Notes: a model not told the origin generated them from the sequence alone. Positions 1-8,791 are shown, counted from the stretch's first letter. The stretch: DNA of 49,537 bases from Candidatus Melainabacteria bacterium (GCA_003151275.1 PLXC01000062.1:1-49537); one strand, 5' to 3'. Numbers and translations are program-made.

Positions 1-34
1 CACTAAAAGTAGCGCTTAACAAAAGAGTTGTTTT

Positions 35-150
35 GTTTAGCCAAGTGGAGCCCGAACCCCGCACCACATCCGGTATTGCCTATTGCACAATAAATGTGCC
101 TGCCCTATGATTAACGAAATGTATTGTTCTATACCTTTCGTTTAGCCAAG
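35..150. repeat. 11-bp direct repeat upstream of recombinase
   Basis: The sequence GTTTAGCCAAG occurs at 35-45 and again at 140-150, in the same orientation, just ahead of the first recombinase gene. Direct repeats this close to a tyrosine recombinase gene could be binding sites for the enzyme or its own operator. No third copy was noticed, so the assignment is an inference. Confidence 0.35.
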
Positions 151-166
151 AGATATATAGCCAATA

Positions 167-724
167 ATGCCAGGACAAGCAAAAATTCTGACCAACAAAG
201 AAATCGAATCGGTCTTTAAATTGCTCAAAACTGACCGGGACAAAACACTCTTCGCTCTCGGCATCTACACCGGACTTCGCATTAGCGAAATCATTTCTCT
301 CAAACAAGAACAATTATTCACCGCATCTGGTATCAAATATGTTCTCGTTGTTAACCGTCTCAAAAAGAAAAACACAGTTTATAGCGAAATTCCAATCGTT
401 CCAAAACTGAGACTGGCCCTAACCGAATATCGAAAGAAGTTACCCGAATCGCAGTGGCTTTTTCCCTCAGAAGAATCAGAGTCTGGTCACTTAACTCGCG
501 TTGCCGCTCATAACATTTTGTCGGGTGTTTTCAAAGCACTCAAACTGGAAGGCGCTAAAACACACTCGATGCGTCGGACAATGCTAACCACCTTGAGTCG
601 TGCAGGCGTGCCACTACGGACGGTGCAAGATATATCGGGACACTCCAACCTGACTCAACTGCAAGCCTATCTGGAAGTGCATCCAGAGGACAAGCACAAA
701 GCACTGAGCTTTTTGAAATACTAA
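167..724 (+). CDS. Small tyrosine recombinase, catalytic domain only
   Basis: This 185-residue protein is a tyrosine recombinase, which cuts and rejoins DNA through a covalent phosphotyrosine. The full active site is visible: R38 (TGLRISE), K67/68 (RLKKKNT), H133 and R136 (HSMRR), H159 (GHS) and nucleophile Y168 (QAYLEV). It lacks the N-terminal SAM-like core-binding domain of phage integrases, so it is a catalytic domain with a short lead-in helix. ATG at 167 is supported by the matching PGQA(K/R)IL start region in its relative at 3318-3914. It sits about 100 bp upstream of a TnsB-like transposase and is co-oriented with it. A role as cointegrate resolvase or boundary recombinase for that element is an inference. 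Confidence 0.9.
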   Translation: MPGQAKILTNKEIESVFKLLKTDRDKTLFALGIYTGLRISEIISLKQEQLFTASGIKYVLVVNRLKKKNTVYSEIPIVPKLRLALTEYRKKLPESQWLFPSEESESGHLTRVAAHNILSGVFKALKLEGAKTHSMRRTMLTTLSRAGVPLRTVQDISGHSNLTQLQAYLEVHPEDKHKALSFLKY

Positions 725-822
725 CTGAATTAGTTCGGTGATTGCCTCGCAACTTAATAGAAATCATATCGAGACAATTCGTATCGCCCACGGTATGCAG
801 TGTTCTAATCTGACATGATGCA

Positions 823-2349
823 ATGCCAGATTGGCTACAGACGAAAAAAGTCGAAGCCGATTACTCTAACCTAAAAAGAAGTGCTTTGTTGACTGAGCAG
901 AAGAACCCCTTGCTGAGCTCCTTTCCGGAGTCTAAGCGAGATCTGGCTATGCAAAAATTCCATACAATCCAAGAATTTCTGGAAGATGGCGTGCCACTAA
1001 CAGAAGTCAGCTTACGATTAAAAACTCCGCTGCGAACACTTCGGCGAAGAGTCAAAAACTACCGCGAACATGGACTTATCGGACTGATTGGACACAAGCG
1101 GGCAGAGAAGCCGACACGCATTATCAGCAGTGAGTTAGTTGCATTCGCCGAAGGACTTGCGTTGCGTTCTTCGGGAAGAACCAGTTCAAGCATTTGGCGA
1201 GAGGTTTGCAACCTCTGCAGAGAAAAAGGCTGGCAATTGCCCAGCTACACGACTGTCTATCGAATTATTCGAAAAATTGATCCCAAGCTCGTTATCCTCG
1301 CCCATCAAGGAACAAAAGTGTACAAAGAAAAGTTCGACCTAATTCATCGTCGAGAATGTAGCGCACCAAACCAAATCTGGCAGGCAGATCATACATTGCT
1401 TGATTGTTGGCTTTTAGATGAGCAGTCTGAACCGCGCAGACCTTGGCTCACAGTCATTCTCGACGACTACAGTAGAGTTGTATGCGGATACTTCTTGAGT
1501 TTTGATGCGCCTACTGCCTTCCGAACGGCTCTGACTCTGCGCCAAGCGATTTGGCGCAAGACCGATCCTCATTGGCATGTGCTTGGCATTCCAGATGTGT
1601 TTTACACGGATAACGGTAGCGATTTCACGTCTAAACACATGGAGCAGGTTTCTGCGGACATTAGAATGCAGCTCGTTTTCTCAACTCCCGGCGTTCCCCG
1701 CGGACGCGGCAAAATGGAGCGTTTTTTCGGCACCGTAAACGAGCTGTTCCTGTGCCATGTGCAAGGTTATATAGCAGGCAAAGAACAATCGAAACCCGCT
1801 TACAATCTTGCTCAACTCACCGAGCGCTTTCATCAATGGCTTGTCAATGAATATCTGGTCAGAGTCCACAGTGGCATTACTGAGTGCCCTCAGCAGCGAT
1901 GGACGCACAATGCGTTCATGCCTAGAATCGCTGATTCACTTGAGCAGCTAGACTTGTTATTACTGACCGTCGCCAAGCCTCGTCGGGTTCATCCGGACGG
2001 CATACATTTTGAAACCATGCGTTACGTCAGTACAACACTTGCGCCCTATGTTGGAGAGTCGGTCGTGATTCGGTATGATCCGCGCGACATGGCGGAAATT
2101 AGGGTTTTCTACAAAGATGCATTTCTGTGTCGAGCTGTTTGTACGGCACTCGAGTCTCAAACTATTTCGCTTGAAGAAATTGTCAAAGCTCGAAACGCCC
2201 GCAGTCGTGAGTTGCGCAGCGAGATTAGCAACCGCCGAACCGTTGTTTCAAGGTACGTCAAAATTCATATTCCGGAATCGCATTTCCAACCGAATAGCGC
2301 TATCGCAAGCACCACCGCAGAGGTGCTAAAAAAATACTTCAATGATTGA
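823..2349 (+). CDS. DDE transposase, TnsB/TniA/Mu-like integrase-core
   Basis: This 508-residue protein is a retroviral-integrase-fold transposase that would catalyse DNA strand transfer. Order of parts: an N-terminal helix-turn-helix region (about 45-100, LTEVSLRLKTPLRTLRRRV), a second HTH-like stretch (100-165), the rve catalytic core with D189 (QADHT), D263 (YTDNGSDF) and E299 (GRGKMERFFG), then a Mu-type C-terminal beta domain (about 370-450). The length is shorter than Tn7 TnsB and close to TniA-type proteins. Its stop overlaps the start of the AAA+ gene by 8 bp, as in tniA-tniB and tnsB-tnsC pairs, which implies translational coupling. No TniQ/TnsD target selector is visible nearby. ATG at 823 is the first in frame, with no strong Shine-Dalgarno site. 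Confidence 0.92.
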   Translation: MPDWLQTKKVEADYSNLKRSALLTEQKNPLLSSFPESKRDLAMQKFHTIQEFLEDGVPLTEVSLRLKTPLRTLRRRVKNYREHGLIGLIGHKRAEKPTRIISSELVAFAEGLALRSSGRTSSSIWREVCNLCREKGWQLPSYTTVYRIIRKIDPKLVILAHQGTKVYKEKFDLIHRRECSAPNQIWQADHTLLDCWLLDEQSEPRRPWLTVILDDYSRVVCGYFLSFDAPTAFRTALTLRQAIWRKTDPHWHVLGIPDVFYTDNGSDFTSKHMEQVSADIRMQLVFSTPGVPRGRGKMERFFGTVNELFLCHVQGYIAGKEQSKPAYNLAQLTERFHQWLVNEYLVRVHSGITECPQQRWTHNAFMPRIADSLEQLDLLLLTVAKPRRVHPDGIHFETMRYVSTTLAPYVGESVVIRYDPRDMAEIRVFYKDAFLCRAVCTALESQTISLEEIVKARNARSRELRSEISNRRTVVSRYVKIHIPESHFQPNSAIASTTAEVLKKYFND

Positions 2350-3166
2350 ACCACCGAAAACGGTCTCAATGATCAATCTCGCGGATCCGTTTTTCATCTC
2401 CACTAAGGAGTATCGAAAGTTTGCTGAGTTTTGCGATGCCTGCAAGAAGAACTCTTATATTGGGCTTTGTTACGGACCGCCTGGCGTGGGCAAAACCTAT
2501 GCGGCTAATCATTACACCCATTGGGATTTCCTTGACCGGTGGCATCAATCTTCTTTTGAGTACATCCCTCCACGCGAAGTCCGTACGTATGATGCGGCTC
2601 TATTTACTCCAGGTGTTGCAGATACTCCGAAAACAGTAGCCGCTCTAATTCGTGGGGCTCGCTTTCGGCTAGAGCAAGCCATCACTTACACTTATGATGA
2701 CGACGAACTATTTCTGATATCCAAGAAAAATCACGTAAAGCTGATCATCGTAGACGAAGCAGACAGGCTGAGCCCATTAGGACTTGAGCAGATGCGCGCC
2801 ATTTCAGATCGTGAGAAGATCTCGGTGATATTTATCGGCATGCCAGGACTTGAGAAGAGGCTTGCTCGATATGCCCAGCTCTATTCCAGGGTTGGATTTG
2901 TGCATGAGTTCAAGCCGCTTGGCGTTGAGGAAGTTGTCTTCATTGCAGAGAAGAAGTGGTCAGAGCTTGGCTGTACCTTTAAAAGAGACGATTTTACAGA
3001 TAACGAGGCTCTAGCATCTCTCGTCAGGATGACACATGGAAACTTTCGTCTCATTGGTCGATTGCTCACCCAGGTGCAGCGAATATTAGAGATAAACGGC
3101 TTGAGCCTGATTTCCAAAGAGGTTATCGAAGCAGCTCGGGAAAACTTGGTCATTGGCGTGGAGTAA
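2342..3166 (+). CDS. AAA+ transposition ATPase, TnsC/TniB-like
   Basis: This 274-residue AAA+ ATPase has Walker A at 45-52 (GPPGVGKT), Walker B at 135-141 (LIIVDEAD) and a sensor-1 region with a GMPG motif. These match TnsC/TniB/MuB-type regulators, which bind target DNA with ATP and recruit the DDE transposase. It overlaps the transposase gene by 8 bp, so the two are made together. There is no TniQ partner in the window. The C-terminal winged-helix-like region (about 205-265) resembles the lid of such ATPases. I infer that it acts with the 823-2349 product in transposition. Confidence 0.9.
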   Translation: MIEPPKTVSMINLADPFFISTKEYRKFAEFCDACKKNSYIGLCYGPPGVGKTYAANHYTHWDFLDRWHQSSFEYIPPREVRTYDAALFTPGVADTPKTVAALIRGARFRLEQAITYTYDDDELFLISKKNHVKLIIVDEADRLSPLGLEQMRAISDREKISVIFIGMPGLEKRLARYAQLYSRVGFVHEFKPLGVEEVVFIAEKKWSELGCTFKRDDFTDNEALASLVRMTHGNFRLIGRLLTQVQRILEINGLSLISKEVIEAARENLVIGVE

Positions 3167-3203
3167 TTGACTGTAAAACAGATCAGATAAAAGACGATTT
3201 CGA

Positions 3204-3245
3204 GTGCCAATTTCGTGCAAGAAAAAGTGCCAAAACCCGCGCCAA
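3204..3245. repeat. Phased GTGCCAA-like direct repeat array
   Basis: Four related heptamers, GTGCCAA (3204), GTGCAAG (3215), GTGCCAA (3227) and GCGCCAA (3239), start 11, 12 and 12 bp apart. They lie in the space between the TnsC-like gene and the second recombinase. Near-helical spacing suggests a protein-binding array on one DNA face, for example transposase end sites, recombinase accessory sites or an operator. No clear matching array was found left of 167. Confidence 0.45.
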
Positions 3246-3317
3246 CACACACCAGTTGCGTAAATAAAGTCGCCCCCTTATACTAGACGAAACAGCCTAT
3301 CTAGAAAGAAACGTCTA

Positions 3318-3914
3318 ATTCCAGGCCAAGCTCGCATCTTATCTTCAAAAGATATACAAAACGTCTTCAAGGTCTTGGAAACGCCTCGCGATCGCTTGCT
3401 TTTCGCCATCGGCATTTATACCGGTCTGCGCATCGGCGAAATTATCCGACTCTCCCGAGACCAGGTCTTCACCGACTACGGTGGCATTCGAAATACTCTC
3501 AAAGTTAAGCGACTGAAGAAAAAAGATACCGTATACAGTGACATTCCAATTCACTTTCGTCTGCGAGAGCATTTGAAAGAATATGCTGAAGAGCAAGATC
3601 GACTTCAGCAAGCACTAAATGCGATACCACAATCGCAATCAAAATGGTTGTTTCCGTCACCTGATTCTCAGTCAGGACATCTAGAACGCGCTCAGGGACA
3701 TAACGTGTTGAAGGCGGCATTCGATATATTGCGATTGGAAGGAGCATCAACTCATTCGATGCGACGTACCATGCTTACAAGTTTAAGTCGTGCCGGAGTG
3801 CCACTACGCACGGTGCAAGAGATCTCAGGTCATTCGAGTCTTTCGCAGCTGCAAACATATCTTGCTGTTGATCCGGAAGATACCCGAGAAGCGCTGCAGA
3901 GGCTGAAGTATTGA
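3318..3914 (+). CDS. Small tyrosine recombinase, second copy, start unclear
   Basis: This is a close relative of the 167-724 product with the full catalytic set: TGLRIGE arginine, RLKKKDT lysine, HSMRR histidine/arginine, GHSS histidine and the QTYLAV tyrosine. Homology begins at 3318, where the codon aligned with the ATG of the first copy is ATT, followed by PGQARIL. The first ordinary start in frame is TTG at 3375, which would lose about 19 conserved residues. The frame is open back to the stop at 3261 with no ATG, GTG or TTG. Either translation starts at ATT (as in infC), or a start mutation has weakened the gene. It converges with the AAA+ gene ending at 3950. Confidence 0.75.
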   Translation: MPGQARILSSKDIQNVFKVLETPRDRLLFAIGIYTGLRIGEIIRLSRDQVFTDYGGIRNTLKVKRLKKKDTVYSDIPIHFRLREHLKEYAEEQDRLQQALNAIPQSQSKWLFPSPDSQSGHLERAQGHNVLKAAFDILRLEGASTHSMRRTMLTSLSRAGVPLRTVQEISGHSSLSQLQTYLAVDPEDTREALQRLKY

Positions 3915-3949
3915 ATTGAATCCTGAAACGTATTAGCTGAATAGCTGTT

Positions 3950-5143
3950 TTAGAGAGTATGATTTTTCTTTTCCTCGGCTTTGCGATATAGCCGGTCGAG
4001 AAGCAACCCTTGTGACGCTCCTTGTCCCCGTGCGCTAGCCTGAATAAAAGCCTCTTCAATTTCTTTATGCGATAACAGCATAGTCAGGTCTGTTTTTAAA
4101 GTTTTCTTGATTCTGTGCTTCCATGCCTCGTTGTAGTGCCTAAAATACGTGTTTGCGAATTCTATTGCCTCTACCACACCGCCGATCGTTTGCAACTCAG
4201 CGACAGTACTACCATACCCAAGTCGTTGAAAAACTGGATAATTATAATTGGCTAGTTGTCGACTGCCTGTACCTGTTGACGCACTCAGAAACAACGAACT
4301 TAGTCCACGATCCTGTTTCGTAATCTCGTCGTAAAGGAACCGTAGATCTTGAAGAAAGGCTTGAATTTGGCCAGTTGAAAGTCCCTTCGTGAAAAGTGAT
4401 TCGATTTCATCGATACTAATCACGATACCATCCAAAAGGTCTGCTTTTCGCGCTAACTGTAAGAGTTCTGTCAACACCTTTATTGCTGCCGAAGCAGTAG
4501 CTATGCGAGAAAAAACATTCAATTGTTTTCTTTCTGTTTGAGTGAGTGTTTCTCCTCTTACCCAACGCGCAAAAACCCCGAAACCGGTGTCGAGCTCCGG
4601 AGCGTTTTTTTCGCTGTAGCTTATAAGTTTCCCCAGAGCGCGTTTCAAATCATCAGATTCAATGAAGTCTCCGAATCGCTCGGTTGCTGCTTGTTCTTCT
4701 ATTTGGGTTATTAGTGTGTTTATAAAATCAGCTTCATAGTTAGACAAGAAATGGTCATCTAGAACCCGATAGATTTCACGTATTAAGTCAATCAACTTTC
4801 CGTAACCAGCAGTAAATTCAACAAACGCGAATCTGAATTCGAACTGCTCCCTTATCACCATAAACTCGTGCTTGCAATGCTTTAAAAAGTGGGTTTTACC
4901 TCCTCCTGTGTTGCCGATAATTGCGAGGGCACGCCTTGTCGGTGTTGTGGCCATGAGCACATCTTTCGCTAGAGAGCGGAATAGCTCAATGCTGGAAGTT
5001 TGTCCATATAGCACTTCAGGGACAATAGTTCGATTCGGCGGAAACGGGTTATGGTCAAGTCCAAAACGCTCGAAAGACTTATCTAATGAGCGTCTCTTAG
5101 TCGGCAGTTCGTTTCCAAAAAACTTACTTGCGATGTCTTCCAT
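3950..5143 (-). CDS. ORC/BREX-like AAA+ ATPase of a PIN-associated operon
   Basis: This 397-residue P-loop ATPase has Walker A at 77-84 (GNTGGGKT), Walker B at 242-248 (ISIDEIE) and a sensor-like LFLSASTGTGS stretch near 285-294. The N-terminal phrase FGLDHNPFPP resembles the lead-in of ORC1/Cdc6-type and BREX/DUF2791-type ATPases; family placement is my reading, not a search result. It is the last gene of a three-gene minus-strand operon, starting 3 bp after the stop of the PIN-protein gene (ATG at 5143), so the two are almost certainly co-translated. I infer that it gates or loads the PIN nuclease. It could also be a transposon-encoded regulator, but its orientation and spacing separate it from the transposition genes. 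Confidence 0.7.
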   Translation of the reverse strand: MEDIASKFFGNELPTKRRSLDKSFERFGLDHNPFPPNRTIVPEVLYGQTSSIELFRSLAKDVLMATTPTRRALAIIGNTGGGKTHFLKHCKHEFMVIREQFEFRFAFVEFTAGYGKLIDLIREIYRVLDDHFLSNYEADFINTLITQIEEQAATERFGDFIESDDLKRALGKLISYSEKNAPELDTGFGVFARWVRGETLTQTERKQLNVFSRIATASAAIKVLTELLQLARKADLLDGIVISIDEIESLFTKGLSTGQIQAFLQDLRFLYDEITKQDRGLSSLFLSASTGTGSRQLANYNYPVFQRLGYGSTVAELQTIGGVVEAIEFANTYFRHYNEAWKHRIKKTLKTDLTMLLSHKEIEEAFIQASARGQGASQGLLLDRLYRKAEEKKNHTL

Positions 5144-5146
5144 CAG

Positions 5147-7198
5147 TTACGTCCTCTTCACCATAAAAACTGGCGTTTGACCCAATTGTAGCCGGTCTAA
5201 ATAGTTTTCTTCGATGCGGGCCTCAGTCAAAGGTCCATTTAAAGTAGGAGAGCCTTTGAACGGACGAGGACTGGCGGCTGAAAGAAAGATGAACTCGGTC
5301 AAACGGTTTTCTTCAACCAATTTGCTCAGTTTTCTCGTTAGGATGGGAGGAGCAATATGCAAAGTGTCGGCAAGTCGAGTTACAAGTCCATATATTGGCG
5401 CCATATTTGATTCTTGAATATCGGTGAAGCACGTTCTAAACTTTTCCACGACTATTTCATCCTCCGGCCGTTGTGATCCATCTCTGAAGCTCTGTCCGTC
5501 ACTATATGCTTGAGCCAGGTAGGTCAAATAAAGGCAGAATCGGCTGTAAGCGAGTTCGGAGATCCCCAATAGTGATTTCAATTCTTTTGTTTGCTTTTCA
5601 GGCAAACTTCCATCGCGTCCAAGTGCTTGCATGAGCAGGTCGTATGCCGGAAGGTTCCGAAAAATATTGCTTAATGCATCCCAATCATTAGTTATTAATG
5701 CGGACTCAAATATTTGGAAGTTAGCTCCTTTAAATAGTCCAGTGTTCTTGATATTGACCACTTTAATACGTAAGAGAATCTCAAGTCCGTTTTTCGCGAT
5801 GGATTCACTGGGGGCGTTTTCCATTGTATCGAGCAACTTTTCCAAGGGCAACCCTTCTTCGTTAGCAACCGCATAAGCAAGCTGAACAACTGAAAGTAAA
5901 CCAACTGGAGGAACAGCTGCTCTAGAGAAAAAACCCTTTTCGCCACTTGAGGCTGTCGCTAGTATTGGCTGTAGTGATGGTTGGGGAAGCTCAGGCTCAT
6001 CGGTTACTTCTAACGCTGGCATTTGCAATTTGTAATTCAAATGTTCGCCAATAAACTCCTTCGGTGACTTGCCGGTCCAGTAGGCATCTAGACTTAGTAT
6101 TGTTTGATCTTGACTGTCTCTCAATCTCACTGAGCTAAAAACGTGAGCAAGGTCCCATAATAAATCTGTGAGCGTTGCTCCCATAAATTTACCGGCAATG
6201 CTGTCGTATCTTATGGATTGAATGGTTTGGTGCGTTGCAAGCTCTGGCATCGCCAAGTAAAGGTATGGTAGTGCTTCTGCATGAAGGATACGTGTTAGTA
6301 AAATGTCAGACGTGACGACCCTTTTTTGAATTTTACTGCGAGTTGAGCGAAAGACTTCATGTATAGCTTCGACAAGTAGTCTGTCCTCAAAGACATCGGA
6401 CTGATCTGGATCACTATTTCCACCGGAATCGCGTACATAACGCAGCAGACTATGATCCACTTCAAGGACCTGATACTGCTCCCTGCACTTTTCTAACAGA
6501 CTAAGAGAGCCGTAAACTAGTGTTCTCGAACGAATCGAATTTCTTAAATCTCCTTCTTTTAAGGCTTCTTTTTTCTGCGTTGCTTCTTTTTTCTGCGCTT
6601 TTTCCTTTGCGCGATTTTCTCTAGCTTTATTTACTCTCGATTTTAATTTTGTATCGTGGTTCTGAATAGTGATTAGTGAGACGACAATAGGAAATAGACT
6701 AATGTGTTTTTCAGAAAGTGCACTCATAAGCCAGTGCATAGTGCCTTTGTTCAAGGCATTTGTATCAGGGATAAAGCCGATGGCTTTTAGATTTTTGAGA
6801 TTTTGTAGATCTAAATATGCATCTTGAGATATAACCGGCTGCATGATGCCTAGCCTGACAAAGGATTGGCGAAGATGATCAAGGATTGTTCTTTCACTAT
6901 CAGGACCAATGTCGAGCTGCATCTCAACTGGCTTAATAACTGGGGTTAGTGAAAAGTTTGTACCTGCAAGATTAGCAAGTTGCACAGAAGACTGAACAGG
7001 AAGTTCTACTTGGATTAATTGCAACCATTTATCATTGTCCAAATGTGTAATATCGGTATAGTCAATAAAATAGGCTCCAGGCTTCAGACGAGCAAGATCG
7101 GTCCAGATCTTGCAATTGTAGATATCATCACATTGAAATAATTGTTGACTAATCAATTCGCACCCACAGATTTTTTTTCCTTCGTTCCAGTCTACCAA
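5147..7198 (-). CDS. Large PIN-domain protein, putative nuclease effector
   Basis: This 683-residue protein carries PIN-nuclease-like motifs: FIPDTNAL at 142-149 (D145), DRLLVEAIH at 272-280 (D272) and VVTSDILL at 294-301 (D298). These match the first, third and fourth acidic positions of PIN RNases. The second position, normally Glu in a VxxxxxEL phrase, reads ITIQNHD and may be altered. A Lys/Glu-rich helical insert (about 188-216) interrupts the fold. Residues 310-683 are helical with a C-terminal winged-helix-like end (about 610-665). The start is TTG at 7198, overlapping the upstream gene by 50 bp. As the middle gene of an operon with an AAA+ ATPase, it is a candidate effector; the function is inferred. 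Confidence 0.7.
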   Translation of the reverse strand: MVDWNEGKKICGCELISQQLFQCDDIYNCKIWTDLARLKPGAYFIDYTDITHLDNDKWLQLIQVELPVQSSVQLANLAGTNFSLTPVIKPVEMQLDIGPDSERTILDHLRQSFVRLGIMQPVISQDAYLDLQNLKNLKAIGFIPDTNALNKGTMHWLMSALSEKHISLFPIVVSLITIQNHDTKLKSRVNKARENRAKEKAQKKEATQKKEALKEGDLRNSIRSRTLVYGSLSLLEKCREQYQVLEVDHSLLRYVRDSGGNSDPDQSDVFEDRLLVEAIHEVFRSTRSKIQKRVVTSDILLTRILHAEALPYLYLAMPELATHQTIQSIRYDSIAGKFMGATLTDLLWDLAHVFSSVRLRDSQDQTILSLDAYWTGKSPKEFIGEHLNYKLQMPALEVTDEPELPQPSLQPILATASSGEKGFFSRAAVPPVGLLSVVQLAYAVANEEGLPLEKLLDTMENAPSESIAKNGLEILLRIKVVNIKNTGLFKGANFQIFESALITNDWDALSNIFRNLPAYDLLMQALGRDGSLPEKQTKELKSLLGISELAYSRFCLYLTYLAQAYSDGQSFRDGSQRPEDEIVVEKFRTCFTDIQESNMAPIYGLVTRLADTLHIAPPILTRKLSKLVEENRLTEFIFLSAASPRPFKGSPTLNGPLTEARIEENYLDRLQLGQTPVFMVKRT

Positions 7199-7517
7199 TG
7201 TGGCGGTTAATGGACTGCATCATGTTGATTGCTGCGCGAGTCTGATTAACACTAATGTGTCGATCAGAATCAATCATAGTCAATTTGATCAAGACGTTGG
7301 TGTTATCTTCGCCGACGTCAAAACTATCTAGCTTGTTCACAAGTTTTTCGAAGCTGTCCAATCTGTGCCAATGCCCAACTTGAATAAACTCTTGGATAAC
7401 TGAACCTCGCAAGGGATCGTCCTCGTCGGCGATGTTGATATGACTACGAAAAACTTCCAAGATCTCGTATTCATCAATTTTGTCGAGGTCCTCTGCTTCA
7501 ATTACGGTTACCTGCAC
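7149..7517 (-). CDS. Small first gene of AAA-PIN operon, unknown
   Basis: This 122-residue acidic protein resembles no family I recognise. It starts at GTG 7517 behind a GAGG Shine-Dalgarno site 5 bases upstream, and its end overlaps the PIN gene by 50 bp. It has alternating beta and helical stretches and a basic tail (RLERRKKNLWVRID). As the first gene of the operon it could be a sensor, adaptor or antitoxin-like partner of the PIN protein. This is inferred from position only. Confidence 0.6.
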   Translation of the reverse strand: MQVTVIEAEDLDKIDEYEILEVFRSHINIADEDDPLRGSVIQEFIQVGHWHRLDSFEKLVNKLDSFDVGEDNTNVLIKLTMIDSDRHISVNQTRAAINMMQSINRHIGRLERRKKNLWVRID

Positions 7518-7761
7518 TTTTACCTCATTCGGGTTAGGGTTCTTCCCTAGTAATTATGAACGAAACCAATAAGAAAAGGGCTTTTGGCCATCAACGGGTG
7601 ATACTACAGACTCGATTAGATTGAGATACAGTTGTCAGCAACGGGTTCATGAACTTTCATTATAAATGCCGTATTTTACTCTGTACTCAACCGAAAGCAT
7701 ACAGAAATACGCGAGACCGAGGTTTGTGGGCTCGCTGAGCTTAGCGCATGGCGATAAATGA

Positions 7762-7986
7762 AGGGTTAAAAAGGTACGAGCGCAGTCTGAGGAGGCGAAA
7801 ACCAAGGTTATCGAATTAGAACAAGCCCTTGAAGAAAGTAAAGCTGAAGCCCAATTAGAAATCGAACGAATTCGTCAGGAAAAAGATGCACAAGCCACAG
7901 CCATTCAGCAGCAACTTGAAGCGATGAACACAACCATTCAGGAACTTAAGCGCCCTTGGTACAAGAAGCTGTTCTCGTCGCCCTAA
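7762..7986 (+). pseudogene. Remnant of a coiled-coil protein, C-terminal end only
   Basis: An open frame from the TGA at 7759 to the TAA at 7984-7986 encodes a Glu/Gln/Lys-rich heptad coiled coil ending RPWYKKLFSSP. Such tails (RPWWxRLF) occur at the C-termini of plasmid and phage DNA-binding coiled-coil proteins. No start codon exists before codon 55 of the frame, so the 5' half is missing. It is best read as the stump of a gene cut by an insertion or deletion. Confidence 0.5.
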
Positions 7987-7999
7987 CGAAATAAACTAG

Positions 8000-8125
8000 C
8001 GATCACAAGATTGGTGCGCAATAGTTCTCGCCGAGCAAAAAGAATACGGTGCAAGCTTATTTTCGATGATGGAAAAGCTGGGGATTCCCAATGTTCAGAC
8101 GACTTTTCCCGATAAACGTTTGTGA
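8000..8125 (+). pseudogene. Possible gene remnant, C-terminal fragment
   Basis: The frame between TAG at 7997 and TGA at 8123 reads like protein (VLAEQKEYGASLFSMMEKLG, then IPNVQTTFPDKRL) but has only an internal ATG. It follows the coiled-coil remnant. The rest of 7518-8173 shows no gene, only a short GTTCATGAAC palindrome near 7646. The gap thus looks like a scar of decayed genes. Confidence 0.3.
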
Positions 8126-8173
8126 TTACGAGCGAACATTTTCAATTTCTTCTACGGGAGTTTAGAACAGAGG

Positions 8174-8767
8174 ATGACACGACATCTTTACCTTGAATCC
8201 GAGGGAGTCTATAGGAAGTTGCTTCGTGTCAGCCGAACGAAAAACACAATAACGGGTTCCTTTTTTAATTCCTATATCAAAATTTTTCCAGGCTTGAAGG
8301 ACTTGCACTTCACTTATCCGCCGCCCGGAAACTACCATGTCACCGTTGTCTGCACCGATGGAACCGAGTATCGAATCTACTCCAACTCAGCTACAATGCG
8401 CTGCGCCGGTCAAGTGGACCGCGAACAAATCGATCGCGGATCTCTTCCATTTGAATTGACGATGTTCGTGCCGGAGAAAAGAATGCGGCCTTCCTTTCAT
8501 GATTTTCACAATGACCCGACGAAATCCGATACCATTTTAGGAATTGGAATTCCGTGCGTCCCGCTGACCGGACCAAGCGAAAGTCCCCGTACAAGTGATG
8601 TGATATTCAGCTATGAAGCCGACCCCGAAAAGAAAAGAATGGTCACACTCAATGTGACCATCTGCGGCTCCAAGTACAACTTTAATCCCACAAATCCTAA
8701 TTTCCCGAAGCCCCTGTTCGAACACCGAGATCAAGGCAGTCCAGAAGTTCTTATTCACTTTTTCTGA
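8174..8767 (+). CDS. Hypothetical protein, beta-rich
   Basis: This 197-residue protein is of unknown family. It begins at ATG 8174, with a GGGAG stretch about 13 bases upstream and GAGG directly before the start. The sequence is beta-rich, with no signal peptide or membrane helix and several Pro/Asn turns. Cysteines are scattered and form no metal motif. It ends 25 bp before the first copy of a 32-bp palindrome and is followed by two co-oriented genes, also with palindromes between them, which suggests unrelated cassette-like genes. Confidence 0.6.
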   Translation: MTRHLYLESEGVYRKLLRVSRTKNTITGSFFNSYIKIFPGLKDLHFTYPPPGNYHVTVVCTDGTEYRIYSNSATMRCAGQVDREQIDRGSLPFELTMFVPEKRMRPSFHDFHNDPTKSDTILGIGIPCVPLTGPSESPRTSDVIFSYEADPEKKRMVTLNVTICGSKYNFNPTNPNFPKPLFEHRDQGSPEVLIHFF

Positions 8768-8791
8768 ACGTGAGGAATGTTTCGCCACTAC

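Noticed and set aside
40..75. tRNA-like GGTTCG stretches (also near 23700 and 34470)
   Set aside because: No cloverleaf with acceptor, D and anticodon arms could be built around them.
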